Below, piece by piece: positions 28,007 through 37,402 of a stretch of DNA of 64,000 nucleotides. This DNA comes from Paenibacillus sp. YYML68. GTDB taxonomy: Bacteria; Bacillota; Bacilli; Paenibacillales; NBRC-103111. Under the pieces are notes generated by a model. The model saw nothing but the letters and a program-made list of their open reading frames with translations. It did no database searches and was not told the origin of the DNA. Position 1 is the first letter of the stretch; the number at the start of each line of letters is the position of its first letter. The stretch is taken from contig NZ_BQYI01000001.1 of NCBI RefSeq assembly GCF_027923405.1, positions 625,001 through 689,000 on the forward strand, in the 5' to 3' direction. The position numbers and the translations under genes were made by a program.

Positions 28007-31000
28007 GTGTCCCGGTTGCAAGCATTAATCCAAGCGTTCTCTGCTGATCCGGAATTTAAGAGCATTGTATCCGGCATCCGGTCGGGAATGAGAGAGCAGT
28101 TGATCTCCGGTCTTACCGGTTCGTCGCGGCAGGTGATGCTGGCCTCGCTATATGAGGAGCTGCGTCAGCCGCTATTTGTAGTTACACACAATATGTTCGC
28201 CGCGCAAAAAATGTTCGAGGACCTCGTCGAGCTGCTGCCGCCAGGTCAGGCGCTGCTGTTCCCGGCGCAGGAGCTGCTCGCAGCCGAGGCGGCGATTGCC
28301 AGCCCCGAGATGCTGGCGCAGCGCATTGATGCCTTATCCCGGCTAGCCTCAGGCTTTCGCGGGATTGTCGTCGTGCCTTATGCGGGCATGCGCAGACTGC
28401 TGCCGCAGCGCGAGGCGATTGAGTCGGCACGGCTAACGGTGCAGGTCGGGCAGACGCTGGAGCTGGAGGCGTGGATGGCCCGCCTCGTCGAGTTCGGCTA
28501 CGAGCGCGTAGACCGCGTCGAGACGAAGGGTGAGATGAGCGTGCGCGGAGGGATTATCGACCTGTTCCCGCTCACCTCGCCTCATCCGTACCGGATCGAG
28601 CTGTTCGATGTAGAGGTCGATTCGATTCGCTCATTCGATGTGACCGACCAGCGGTCGATCGACAAGGTGGAGGAGCTCGTCATTACGCCGTGTCATGAGA
28701 TCGTCGCAGATCGGAACCGTTTACAATCGGCGGCGCAGCACGCCTATGAGCTGCTGCAGGAGCAGCTGGGCAAGGTGACCGATCGTGCGGTTAAGGACCG
28801 CTTGCTCGAGCATGTGGGGCACGAGGTGGAGCTGCTGCGGCAAGGGCAGCACTTCCAGGGTATGTTCAAGTATGCGGGCCTTATTTACCCGGAGAAGGAA
28901 ACGCTGCTCGATTATATGCCGAAGGATGCCGTCCTCATCGTCGATGAGCCGGCCCGTCTGCTCGAGACGGCGAAGCAGCTGGAGAAGGACGAGGCCGAAT
29001 GGATGACCGGCTCGCTGTCAGACGGCAAGTGCTTGCCGCAGCTGACGCTGTCGAAGCCGTATGAGTCGCTGCTTCATCGTAAGCCTTACCCGACCTTATA
29101 CATGTCCTTATTCTTAAGACAGGTTCCGAACACGACACCGCAGAACATCGTCAACTTCATGTGCCGTCTGATGCAAAATTTCCACGGTCAGATGAATGTG
29201 CTCAAGAGTGAGATGGAGCGCTGGAAAAAATCCGGTGCCCAGGTGATGCTGCTCGCCGGCGATGCAGACCGGGTGGAGCGGATGCGCCGCGTGCTTGCCG
29301 ATTACCAGATTGAGGCTCCGCCTATCGTGGAGGGCAATCTTCAGACCGGCTTCGAGCTGCCAAGCATTCATCTGGTCGTCATCACCGAAGGCGAGATGTT
29401 CACGCAGAAGCAGCGCAAGGCGCGCAAGCTCGACAAGAAGATCGAGAACGCGGAACGGATCAAGAGCTATCAGGAGCTGAAGGTTGGCGATTATGTCGTA
29501 CACGTCAATCACGGGATCGGGAAGTTCGTCGGGATCGGTACGCTCGAGGTCGGAGGCATTCATAAAGATTATTTGCACATTATGTACGCCGGCGGCGATA
29601 AGCTGTCCGTGCCAATCGATCAGATCGATCATGTCCAGAAGTATGTCGGCGCGGAGGAAGGTAAGGAGCCGAAGGTCTATAAGCTCGGCGGCACCGACTG
29701 GAATCGGGTCAAGACGAAGGCACGCGCTTCGGTGCAGGACATTGCCGACGATCTGATCAAGCTGTACGCGGAGCGTCAGGCGACGGTCGGTTATGCGTTC
29801 AGTAAGGACAGCACGTACCAGCAGGAATTCGAGGGCATGTTCCCTTACGAGGAGACGGGCGACCAGCTTCGGGCCATTGAAGAAATTAAGGTCGATATGG
29901 AGAAGCCGCGGCCGATGGATCGTCTGTTGTGCGGCGACGTCGGCTACGGCAAGACGGAGGTTGCGATTCGTGCAGCGTTCAAGGCGGCGATCGATGGCAA
30001 GCAGGTAGCGGTGCTCGTGCCGACGACGATTCTCGCCCAGCAGCACTATGAGACGTTCCGTGAGCGCTTCGCGGGCTATCCACTGAATATTCAGGTGCTT
30101 AGCCGCTTCCGCTCGAAGAAGGAGCAGACCGAGACGATGAAGGGCGTGAAGACGGGCGCCGTTGACGTCATCATCGGGACGCACCGGCTGCTGTCGAAGG
30201 ATGTGCAATTCAAGGAGCTCGGCTTGTTGATTGTCGATGAGGAGCAACGGTTCGGCGTGTCCCACAAGGAGAAGCTGAAGCGGCTGAAGACGAACGTCGA
30301 CGTGCTCACGCTGACGGCGACACCGATTCCGCGGACGCTGCACATGTCGATGCTCGGCGTGCGCGACTTGTCCGTTATTGAGACGCCGCCGGAGAATCGA
30401 TTCCCGGTGCAGACGTACGTCGTGGAGTACAGCACCTCGCTCGTGCGCGAGGCGATCGAGCGGGAGCTTGCCCGGGAAGGGCAGGTGTACTACTTGTACA
30501 ACCGTGTGCAGGGCATTACGCAGATGGCGGAGCAGATCTCCATGCTCGTGCCTGATGCGAGAGTGACCGTAGCTCACGGGCAGATGTCCGAGCAGGAGCT
30601 GGAGAAGACGATTCTTGACTTCCTCGACGGTGAATTCGACGTCCTCGTCAGCACGAGCATTATCGAGACCGGCGTCGATATCCCGAACGTGAACACGCTG
30701 ATCGTGCACGATGCCGATAAGATGGGCTTGTCCCAGCTGTACCAGCTGCGCGGCCGCGTCGGGCGATCGAACCGAATCGCTTACGCCTATTTCACGTATC
30801 AACGGGATAAGGTGCTCACCGAGGTAGCGGAGAAGCGTCTGCAGGCGATCAAGGAATTTACAGAGCTCGGCTCAGGGTTTAAAATTGCTATGAGGGACTT
30901 GTCCATTCGCGGAGCAGGCAACCTGCTTGGTGCGGAGCAATCCGGCTTCATCGCCTCGGTCGGCTTCGATCTGTACTCACAGATGCTGGCGGAGGAGATT

Positions 31001-31537
31001 CAGAAGCGGAAGCAGGAGATGGGCGGCGAGGAGGTTCAGGAGGTCAAGGTCGGCTCGACGCAGCTGGATATTCAGCTTGACGCTTACATCCCAGGCGACT
31101 ACATCTATGACAGCGTGCAGAAAATTGAGATTTACAAGAAGGTGGCTGCCGTTCAGACGCTGGAGGAGGCGGCGGAGCTCCATGATGAGCTCGTCGACCG
31201 GTTCGGTGACTTGCCGGATGCGGTGCACAACCTGCTGCTGGCCGCAAGGCTGAAGGTGTACGGCTCGATGTATGGTATTGAAGTCATTTCACAAAAAGGG
31301 CTGGATTATGAGCTGACGTTCCACGCTGACCGTAACGGCAGTCTGGACCCGGAGGCTTGGGCGCAGTTGACCGAACAATTTCAACGCGTGAAGCTTGTGA
31401 ACGGACCTCACATGGTTATCGTGACTAGCGGAAAGGGATTGACGCCAGAACAATCCATCGAATTGCTCGAAAAGCTTCTGGTACAATACAAGCGTGCGCT
31501 GAAATCGAAGGGAGAACTGCAAAATGCATCAAAATAA
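28007..31537 (+). CDS. mfd: transcription-repair coupling factor
   Basis: The 1,176-residue translocase removes RNA polymerase stalled at lesions and recruits UvrA. Domain order: UvrB-like N-terminal module (about residues 1-350), polymerase-interacting RID domain around VGDYVVHVNHGIGKFVG (about 493-510), helicase domains with Walker A GDVGYGKTE (about 643-651), DEEQRFG (about 744-750) and the Q/R-finger LRGRVGRSN (about 914-922), then the TRCF C-terminal domain that hides the UvrA site. GTG 28007 follows AGGTGG; TTG 28016 is an equally good start by family alignment. The last 14 bases overlap the next gene. Confidence 0.98.
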   Translation: MSRLQALIQAFSADPEFKSIVSGIRSGMREQLISGLTGSSRQVMLASLYEELRQPLFVVTHNMFAAQKMFEDLVELLPPGQALLFPAQELLAAEAAIASPEMLAQRIDALSRLASGFRGIVVVPYAGMRRLLPQREAIESARLTVQVGQTLELEAWMARLVEFGYERVDRVETKGEMSVRGGIIDLFPLTSPHPYRIELFDVEVDSIRSFDVTDQRSIDKVEELVITPCHEIVADRNRLQSAAQHAYELLQEQLGKVTDRAVKDRLLEHVGHEVELLRQGQHFQGMFKYAGLIYPEKETLLDYMPKDAVLIVDEPARLLETAKQLEKDEAEWMTGSLSDGKCLPQLTLSKPYESLLHRKPYPTLYMSLFLRQVPNTTPQNIVNFMCRLMQNFHGQMNVLKSEMERWKKSGAQVMLLAGDADRVERMRRVLADYQIEAPPIVEGNLQTGFELPSIHLVVITEGEMFTQKQRKARKLDKKIENAERIKSYQELKVGDYVVHVNHGIGKFVGIGTLEVGGIHKDYLHIMYAGGDKLSVPIDQIDHVQKYVGAEEGKEPKVYKLGGTDWNRVKTKARASVQDIADDLIKLYAERQATVGYAFSKDSTYQQEFEGMFPYEETGDQLRAIEEIKVDMEKPRPMDRLLCGDVGYGKTEVAIRAAFKAAIDGKQVAVLVPTTILAQQHYETFRERFAGYPLNIQVLSRFRSKKEQTETMKGVKTGAVDVIIGTHRLLSKDVQFKELGLLIVDEEQRFGVSHKEKLKRLKTNVDVLTLTATPIPRTLHMSMLGVRDLSVIETPPENRFPVQTYVVEYSTSLVREAIERELAREGQVYYLYNRVQGITQMAEQISMLVPDARVTVAHGQMSEQELEKTILDFLDGEFDVLVSTSIIETGVDIPNVNTLIVHDADKMGLSQLYQLRGRVGRSNRIAYAYFTYQRDKVLTEVAEKRLQAIKEFTELGSGFKIAMRDLSIRGAGNLLGAEQSGFIASVGFDLYSQMLAEEIQKRKQEMGGEEVQEVKVGSTQLDIQLDAYIPGDYIYDSVQKIEIYKKVAAVQTLEEAAELHDELVDRFGDLPDAVHNLLLAARLKVYGSMYGIEVISQKGLDYELTFHADRNGSLDPEAWAQLTEQFQRVKLVNGPHMVIVTSGKGLTPEQSIELLEKLLVQYKRALKSKGELQNASK

Positions 31538-32591
31538 ACGGAACAAAAAACGGGTAATCGCGCTGCTAATGGCGCTCGCGCTGGCCTCGAGCCTCGCTGT
31601 AGGCTGTGGGAAGAAGGACGAGGCAGCACCGGCTCCAGGAGCCGAGACGCCAGCAGCTCCAACAGGAGATGCGTCCGAGGTGCTCGTCGCGTACAAGGGC
31701 GGCAAAGTCACCCGGGCTGAGTTCGATAAGTTCGTAGGCATCAACATGGTGTTCTACCCGCAGTATGAGCAGTTCAAGACCGACGCTGCGTTCCAGCAAG
31801 ATATTATGAACCAGCTGATCGTATTCCGCATTATGGGCGCTCGCGCGAACGATACGGTCAAAGCGGAAGCCGACAAGAGAGCAACCGAGCAGATGGAGCA
31901 GATCAAGATGTACCTGGGCATGCAGGAGGGTGGCATGGACAAGGTGCTCAAGGATGCGAATGTGACGGAGCAGGATCTGCATGAGTTCGTGAAGGGCAGC
32001 ATGATGGCGATGATTCAGGCGGAGAGCGAAGTGACCGAGGATAAGGTGAAGGCCGCTTACGACAACAACCTGAAGCAGGATGCTGACATGTATACGGTCG
32101 CAACGGTTCGTCATGTGCTCGTCGGTACGACAGATGCGGCAACAGGTCAGGCATCGCGCACGAAGGAAGAGGCGCTGGCACGCGCGAAGGAAGTGCAGCA
32201 GAAGCTGACGGGCGGCGGAGATTTCGATGCGCTGGCGAAGGAATATTCCGACGACCCGGGCTCCAAGGACAGCGGCGGCAAGTATGAGAACGCCGAAGTA
32301 TCCCAGTGGGTACCGGAATTCAAGAAGGCGGCAATCGAGCTGCCGATCGGCAAGATCAGCGATCCGGTCGAGACAAGCTTCGGCTACCACGTTATGAAGG
32401 TCGAATCGCGCAGCACGAAGAGCTACGACGAGGTGAAGGAAGGCCTTCGCTCGGAGGCCGCTCAGAACGTCATCTACGACTTCCTGGAGAAGGAGCTTCC
32501 GGGTCTGATCGAGTCGAACAAGCTGCCGAAGCCAGAACCAGCAGCACCGGCTCCAGCTACGGAAGCACCGAAGACCGAGGAGAAGAAGTAA
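31524..32591 (+). CDS. PrsA/SurA-like peptidyl-prolyl isomerase lipoprotein
   Basis: A 355-residue exported foldase. A lipoprotein signal (lipobox LAVGC, Cys about 28) is followed by a Pro/Ala linker, a helical SurA-type N-domain (about residues 50-170), a parvulin-like PpiC domain (about 183-295) with RHVLV, DFDALAKEYSDDPGS and FGYHVMKVE, and a Pro/Ala/Glu tail. It should fold secreted proteins outside the membrane. ATG 31524 follows AAGGGAG inside the end of mfd (14-base overlap), implying translational coupling. B. subtilis has no gene here; its prsA is elsewhere. Another parvulin-like protein (yacD) is encoded at 54.4 kb. Confidence 0.92.
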   Translation: MHQNKRNKKRVIALLMALALASSLAVGCGKKDEAAPAPGAETPAAPTGDASEVLVAYKGGKVTRAEFDKFVGINMVFYPQYEQFKTDAAFQQDIMNQLIVFRIMGARANDTVKAEADKRATEQMEQIKMYLGMQEGGMDKVLKDANVTEQDLHEFVKGSMMAMIQAESEVTEDKVKAAYDNNLKQDADMYTVATVRHVLVGTTDAATGQASRTKEEALARAKEVQQKLTGGGDFDALAKEYSDDPGSKDSGGKYENAEVSQWVPEFKKAAIELPIGKISDPVETSFGYHVMKVESRSTKSYDEVKEGLRSEAAQNVIYDFLEKELPGLIESNKLPKPEPAAPAPATEAPKTEEKK

Positions 32592-32598
32592 CAATTAC

Positions 32599-32632
32599 CA
32601 GAGCGTCCCGCAGGGGCGCTCTGTTTTGTTTT
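32599..32632 (+). terminator. terminator after the PrsA-like gene
   Basis: CAGAGCG-tCCC-gca-GGGg-CGCTCTG followed by TTTTGTTTT. Confidence 0.93.
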
Positions 32633-32711
32633 GTCAATAATGGACATAATGAAGACAGCGGCAGCCTATACATAGCGCTTGGGGCAGCTGCAGAGCCACC
32701 AGACGGGTCGT

Positions 32712-32741
32712 GCATAACCTTCTGGGAATCGAAGAATACTA
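32712..32741 (+). promoter_or_regulatory. candidate sigma-G promoter of spoVT
   Basis: GCATA (32712-32716), 18 bases, AATACTA (32735-32741), against sigma-G GHATR / CATWHTA; one mismatch in the -10. spoVT is sigma-G dependent in Bacillus. Confidence 0.6.
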
Positions 32742-32823
32742 TGGTCAGTCGAATTCCCTCCATTGTATACAAGGGTAATCCAGTCTGTATCACATTCTTC
32801 AAGGAAAGCGAGGCATCTAGATT

Positions 32824-33366
32824 ATGAAAGCAACTGGAATCGTTCGTCGTATTGACGATCTTGGCAGGGTCGTGATCCCCAAGGAGATCCGCCGTACTCT
32901 GCGTATCAGGGAAGGGGACCCTCTTGAAATTTTCGTAGACCGCGACGGAGAGGTCATTCTGAAGAAGTATTCTCCGATCGGCGAGCTCGGGGATTTTGCT
33001 AAGGAGTATGCCGAATCGCTCTTTGAAAGCACGAATCACATTACCATGATATCGGATCGCGATACAATGATTGCGGTGGCAGGCGGCTCGAAGAAGGAGT
33101 ACTTAGACAAGGCAGTAGGTAGCCTGATTGAGACTTGCATGGAAAACCGGAAGGCGACGCTGGAGAGCGGCGCAGGCACTTATGAGCTGTGCAAGGACGC
33201 TGCAGAAGTATATGGCTCTTATGTTATCGCGCCAATCGTAGCGGGCGGAGACCCGATCGGTTCGGTCGTACTGGCTTCGAAGGATGAGAACGTGAGAATG
33301 GGTCAGATGGAGCTGAAGATGGCAGAGACAGCCGCAGGCTTCCTGGCTAAGCAGATGGAGCAATAA
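32824..33366 (+). CDS. spoVT: stage V sporulation protein T
   Basis: The 180-residue forespore regulator has an AbrB-type N-terminus (residues 1-50, KATGIVRRIDDLGRVVIPKEIRRTL) joined to a GAF-like C-terminal domain (about 60-178). It activates or represses many sigma-G genes, including ssp genes. Length equals the family norm. GAGG lies 10 bases before the ATG. It is paralogous to AbrB at 13.2 kb in its DNA-binding half. Confidence 0.96.
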   Translation: MKATGIVRRIDDLGRVVIPKEIRRTLRIREGDPLEIFVDRDGEVILKKYSPIGELGDFAKEYAESLFESTNHITMISDRDTMIAVAGGSKKEYLDKAVGSLIETCMENRKATLESGAGTYELCKDAAEVYGSYVIAPIVAGGDPIGSVVLASKDENVRMGQMELKMAETAAGFLAKQMEQ

Positions 33367-33411
33367 CCGGAGCAATACGGATGAAGGGCTCGACGGCAAC
33401 ACCACAAAGGC

Positions 33412-33459
33412 AAGCTTCCTGATGTTCTTCCGAAAGGGAGAGGCAGGAAGCTTTTTCTT
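33412..33459 (+). terminator. terminator after spoVT
   Basis: Perfect 10-bp stem AAGCTTCCTG / CAGGAAGCTT, then TTTTCTTGT; the loop is 22 bases. Confidence 0.88.
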
Positions 33460-33531
33460 GTCTAGGGATAGACTCTGCACTAGAATATAAGGCAGCGCGG
33501 TGCATTCAAGTATATGAAAGATAGAGCCGAA

Positions 33532-33560
33532 TTGGTAAATGATTAGGGATGCGCTATAAT
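33532..33560 (+). promoter_or_regulatory. promoter before yabM
   Basis: TTGGTA (33532-33537), 17 bases, TATAAT (33555-33560). The -10 is perfect. The rest of the 33367-33669 gap holds the spoVT terminator and about 100 bases of untranslated leader. Confidence 0.6.
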
Positions 33561-33669
33561 GGTGGGGCTGATTGGCACGCACGGGAGGCAGATGTAAGGA
33601 TGCAGCTACAGAAGGAATGGATGAGGCTCTGCCTACGACGGACAGGCTGCCTATGGCGAGGGGGCGGCT

Positions 33670-35370
33670 ATGGAAGGGGAGCATAAGCCTGATCAGCGCG
33701 AAGGCGCATCGGGTCATGTAACTTCAATGAAGAGGGACAGTGCGTCCGGCGGTGCGGGGCGCACGATTCTGAAGGGAGCGGCTGTGCTCGGCATCGCAGC
33801 GGTCATCACGAAGCTGCTCGGCACGCTGCAGAAGATACCGCTGCAGAACCTCGCGGGAGACGAGGTATTCGGCATATACAGCGCCATCTATCCGCTGTAT
33901 ACGATGCTGGTCTATGTCGCGACAGCGGGCTTCCCGATCGTCGTCTCAAGCTTCGTTGCGGAATACGCGGCTAAGGGGCATCACGAGGAAGGCAAGCGCG
34001 TGCTGCGTGTCGCTTGTATCGTACTGCTGGTGTCGGGAACGGCGGGCTTCCTGCTTCTGTATGGCAGCGCTCCTCAGCTGGCGGGCTGGATCGGCTCCTC
34101 ACGCGCGGAGCCTGGCATTCGTGCGATCTCCTTCGCGCTGCTGCTTGTGCCGGTGATGTCGGCGCTTCGGGGTTATTACCAAGGCTATGGGCGGATGGAG
34201 CCGACCGCGTGGTCGCAAGTAATTGAGCAGGCGGTGCGGGTAGCGGCGATGGTCGCCTTGCTGTTCGTGCTGCTGGAGCTGCAGGCGGGGCCTGCGACGA
34301 TCGCTGCAGGCGCCACGTTCGGCTCTGTCGTCGGGGCAGCAGCAGGACTAGTGGTTACGATGACGTATTGGCTGCGGGAGCAGAGACTGCAGGGCGGGGT
34401 TAAGCCCAGGGCGGCTTCTCAACTTCGGTGGCGCGACGATATGAGACTGGCAAGACGGCTTGCGGTATATGCGATCCCCGTATGCTTAGGTGCGTTGACG
34501 ACGCCGCTGCTCGGACTTGTGGACGTATTCATGATACCGCGCTTGCTTCGCAGCTCGGGTCTTGATGAGGCGCAGGCGATGTACGCCTTCGGCCTGTACA
34601 ATCACGGGCAGCCGCTCGTGCTGCTCGTGTCGATGATTGCCGCCTCGATGGCGGCGGCGATCGTCCCGGCCATTGCCGAGGCGCGGCATCGTGGTGACCG
34701 CGAGGCGGTGCGTGCGCGTGCGGGCTATGCGCTGCGGCTGACGTGGCTGCTCGGTCTGCCAGCCTCGGTCGGGCTCGCGATGCTGGCGGAGCCGATCAAT
34801 GTGATGTTCTTCCGCACGAGCGAAGGGACGTCGGCGATGCAGGTGCTGGCGTTCACCGCGGTGCTGTCTGCGGTGAATCTCGTCGCGGGCAGCGTGCTGC
34901 AGGGGCTCGGCGCCGTGCGTGCGCCGGCGCTGTACCTGCTGGTCGCCACGCTGGCGAAGCTTGCGCTGAACGCGGCTCTCGTGCCGCGTCTGGGCATTGA
35001 CGGCGCCGCCTGGGCCGCCGTCGGCGCGTTCGCGCTCGCGGCTGTGCTCGCGCTCGCGCACAGCCTGCGTGCCGCAGGCGTCCAGGCGCCTCGCGGCCGT
35101 GCGCTCCTGCTGCCGATGCTAAGCATCGGCAGCATGGCGCTCGGCCTCGCGGCCTGGACGCACGGCGCAGCGCCGCTTCTCGCGCGACTGGCGGCAGCGA
35201 TGCCCCCGCGGGGCATCGCTGCGCTCGTCGCGCTCGGCGGCGTAGCTGGCGGCGCGCTGCTGTACGCGCTCGCGTTGTTGCTGCTGCGCGTCATCACCGC
35301 GCAGGATCTCGCGCACGCGCCGCCACTGCAGCGCGTGCTGCCGCAATGGCTGCAGCGGCGGCTGCGCTAA
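33670..35370 (+). CDS. yabM: YabM/SpoVB-family polysaccharide transporter
   Basis: A 566-residue integral membrane protein of the MATE-like MOP flippase superfamily (MurJ/SpoVB relatives). About 14 membrane segments span residues 30-560, starting with GRTILKGAAVLGIAAVITKLLG and the PLQNLAGDEVFGIY motif. Members flip lipid-linked sugars such as lipid II; SpoVB family members act in spore cortex synthesis. The substrate here is unknown. GAGGGGG precedes the ATG. The last third is very Ala-rich and strongly GC-rich compared with its neighbours. Confidence 0.9.
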   Translation: MEGEHKPDQREGASGHVTSMKRDSASGGAGRTILKGAAVLGIAAVITKLLGTLQKIPLQNLAGDEVFGIYSAIYPLYTMLVYVATAGFPIVVSSFVAEYAAKGHHEEGKRVLRVACIVLLVSGTAGFLLLYGSAPQLAGWIGSSRAEPGIRAISFALLLVPVMSALRGYYQGYGRMEPTAWSQVIEQAVRVAAMVALLFVLLELQAGPATIAAGATFGSVVGAAAGLVVTMTYWLREQRLQGGVKPRAASQLRWRDDMRLARRLAVYAIPVCLGALTTPLLGLVDVFMIPRLLRSSGLDEAQAMYAFGLYNHGQPLVLLVSMIAASMAAAIVPAIAEARHRGDREAVRARAGYALRLTWLLGLPASVGLAMLAEPINVMFFRTSEGTSAMQVLAFTAVLSAVNLVAGSVLQGLGAVRAPALYLLVATLAKLALNAALVPRLGIDGAAWAAVGAFALAAVLALAHSLRAAGVQAPRGRALLLPMLSIGSMALGLAAWTHGAAPLLARLAAAMPPRGIAALVALGGVAGGALLYALALLLLRVITAQDLAHAPPLQRVLPQWLQRRLR

Positions 35371-35546
35371 GCCGCGTGCTCACGCTGCGCGCGGGCGGTA
35401 CGCAGCCGCCCCGCACATCGAGCTGGCGCACGGCATGTCTGCTACAGCCGCGTTCGCACGCACACATCGAGCTGTGGCTGAGCATGGCGAGTTACAGCCG
35501 CCTTTTGCACACCTACATAGAGGCTATGGATAGAGGAGGAGAGAGC

Positions 35547-37064
35547 ATGAGCGCTCAACCGCAAATAACGGTCGTCGGACTGGGTACCGGCGACGAGAAC
35601 CAATTGACGCTAGGCGTATGGCGCAAGCTGCAAGCAGCTGGCAACCGGGGAGGCGCGGTGTACTTACGCACGAAGGAGCATCCGATGGTGACGCTGCTTG
35701 ATCATCACGGCATCCGCTACGAAACGTTCGACGCGGTCTACGAGGCCCATGAAGGCTTCGAGGCAGTCTATGAGACGATTGCGGAATCGCTCCTCGCGAA
35801 AAGTGTCGAGCCTAATGCAGGAGAGCTGCTCTACGCCGTTCCCGGTCACCCGATGGTAGCGGAGAGAACCGTACAGCTGCTGCGGGAGCGCTGCTCGTCA
35901 AGGGGCGTTCTGCTCACGATGATGGGCGGAGAGAGCTTCCTGGATCAAGCGTTCTTGCGGCTCGGCTTCGATCCGATTGAAGGCTTCCAGCTGCTGGATG
36001 CGACAGAGCTGAAGGCATCGGCGATGAACCCGCGTATGCATACGCTGATCGGACAGGTGTACGATACGTTCACCGCCTCAGATGTGAAGCTTACGCTGAT
36101 GGAGCTGTATCCCGACGATTATCCGGTAACGGTCGGGCATTCGCTTGGTGTAGCTGGTGAGGAGCGAGTCCGAGAGGTGCCGCTGTATGAGCTGGACCGC
36201 GTCGAGGGCTACGGTAACCTGTCACTCGTCTGGGTGCCGAGAACGGATCGGGATGACGTTCGGAATCGCACGTTCGAGCGGCTGCACGAAATCGTTGAAA
36301 TCTTGCGCAGTCCGGACGGCTGTCCGTGGGACCGCGAGCAGACGCATGAGTCGCTGCGGCGTAATCTGATCGAGGAAGCGTACGAGGTGTTGGAGACGAT
36401 CGAGGAGGACGACCCGGAGCATATGCGCGAGGAGCTCGGCGACTTGCTGCTGCAGGTGATGCTCCATGCACAGATCGAGGCCGATGTCGGTTCGTTCACG
36501 GTGTACGACGTCATTGCAGAGCTGAACGAGAAGCTTATTCGCCGTCATCCGCATGTGTTCGGAGCAAGCCAAGCCGAGGATGCCGAGGAGGCGCTCGTCA
36601 ATTGGCAGCAGATTAAAGCAGAGGAGAAGCGTCTTAAGGGCATTGAGCCAGGCAGTCAGTCGGTGCTGGGCGGTGTTCCCCGCGGGCTGCCGGGCCTCAT
36701 GAAGGCGTACAAGCTGCAGAAGAAGGCGGCTGAGGTCGGCTTCGACTGGAAGACGCTCGAGGACGTGCTGCCTATTGTGCAGTCCGAGCTGGATGAAGTG
36801 ATCGAGGCGATCCGCACGAGCGGGAAGGCCGAGCAGCATGAGGAGCTGGGCGATCTGCTCTTCGCCGTGGTGAATCTGGCGCGCTTCCTGAAGGTCGAGC
36901 CGGAGGAAGCGATGGCTGACGCCAGTCGCAAGTTCGTCATGCGGTTCCAGTACATTGAGGAGCAGCTGAAGCAGAGGGGCTTGACACCGCAGGAGGCGGA
37001 CCTGCAGCAGATGGAGGATTTGTGGCAGGAAGCAAAAAAAGTTCTCAAACGTAGTAGTGAATAG
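35547..37064 (+). CDS. mazG: MazG nucleotide pyrophosphohydrolase with N-terminal methylase domain (YabN)
   Basis: A 505-residue fusion: an N-terminal SAM/tetrapyrrole-methylase-like domain (about residues 6-240, VVGLGTGDENQ) and two MazG modules (about 255-360 and 385-490) with EExxE...ExxD metal sites, for example EEAYEVLE and EELGDLLLQ. MazG hydrolyses non-canonical NTPs and affects (p)ppGpp levels. ATG 35547 has GAGGAGGAG upstream; the frame extends to 35346 inside yabM but without a binding site. The order yabM-yabN is as in B. subtilis, with hup inserted next. Confidence 0.95.
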   Translation: MSAQPQITVVGLGTGDENQLTLGVWRKLQAAGNRGGAVYLRTKEHPMVTLLDHHGIRYETFDAVYEAHEGFEAVYETIAESLLAKSVEPNAGELLYAVPGHPMVAERTVQLLRERCSSRGVLLTMMGGESFLDQAFLRLGFDPIEGFQLLDATELKASAMNPRMHTLIGQVYDTFTASDVKLTLMELYPDDYPVTVGHSLGVAGEERVREVPLYELDRVEGYGNLSLVWVPRTDRDDVRNRTFERLHEIVEILRSPDGCPWDREQTHESLRRNLIEEAYEVLETIEEDDPEHMREELGDLLLQVMLHAQIEADVGSFTVYDVIAELNEKLIRRHPHVFGASQAEDAEEALVNWQQIKAEEKRLKGIEPGSQSVLGGVPRGLPGLMKAYKLQKKAAEVGFDWKTLEDVLPIVQSELDEVIEAIRTSGKAEQHEELGDLLFAVVNLARFLKVEPEEAMADASRKFVMRFQYIEEQLKQRGLTPQEADLQQMEDLWQEAKKVLKRSSE

Positions 37065-37086
37065 AAGGATTTTCCTATAAAACAAA

Positions 37087-37100
37087 GAACTTATAAGTTC
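37087..37100. other. palindrome before hup
   Basis: A perfect 14-base dyad GAACTTATAAGTTC, 12 bases upstream of the hup ribosome binding site. It could be an operator; no matching known site comes to mind. Confidence 0.4.
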
Positions 37101-37129
37101 AGTGTGATCACAGAGGAGGCAATTGACCT

Positions 37130-37402
37130 ATGAACAAAATGGATCTGATCAACAACATTGCTGAAAAAAGCGGCATGTCCAAAAAAGACGTAGAATCCGT
37201 ATTGAACAGCTTCATCGGCGAAGTAACCGATGCGCTGGCCACTGGCGATAAAGTTCAACTGATCGGCTTCGGTACATTCGAAACGCGCAAGCGCTCGGGA
37301 CGTACCGGTCGCAACCCGCAGACAGGTCAAGAAATAGTGATCCCAGAATCGAACGTGCCTGCCTTCAAGGCTGGCAACAAGCTTAAAGAAGCGGTGAAGT
37401 AA
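37130..37402 (+). CDS. hup: DNA-binding protein HU
   Basis: A 90-residue HU protein, starting MNKMDLINNIAEKSGMSKKD and with the beta-arm GRNPQTGQEIVIPES (about residues 60-74), including the intercalating proline of NPQTG. HU bends and compacts the nucleoid. AGAGGAGG lies before the ATG. The B. subtilis gene hbs is elsewhere; here hup sits between mazG and rqcP, and its stop codon TAA shares an A with the rqcP start ATG. Confidence 0.97.
   Translation: MNKMDLINNIAEKSGMSKKDVESVLNSFIGEVTDALATGDKVQLIGFGTFETRKRSGRTGRNPQTGQEIVIPESNVPAFKAGNKLKEAVK

Noticed and set aside
29114-30802. Long minus-strand open frame of 562 codons
   Set aside because: It is antisense to mfd, whose protein is unmistakable. 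Its translation is rich in Arg, His and Leu without any domain, and arises from codon bias of the sense gene.
32765-32799. Second sigma-G promoter (GTATA and CATTCTT) before spoVT
   Set aside because: The spacer is 23 bases, too long; GCATA-18-AATACTA fits better.
35346-35546. Extra N-terminal domain of MazG
   Set aside because: The upstream part overlaps yabM, is GC-rich low-complexity sequence, and has no ribosome binding site.
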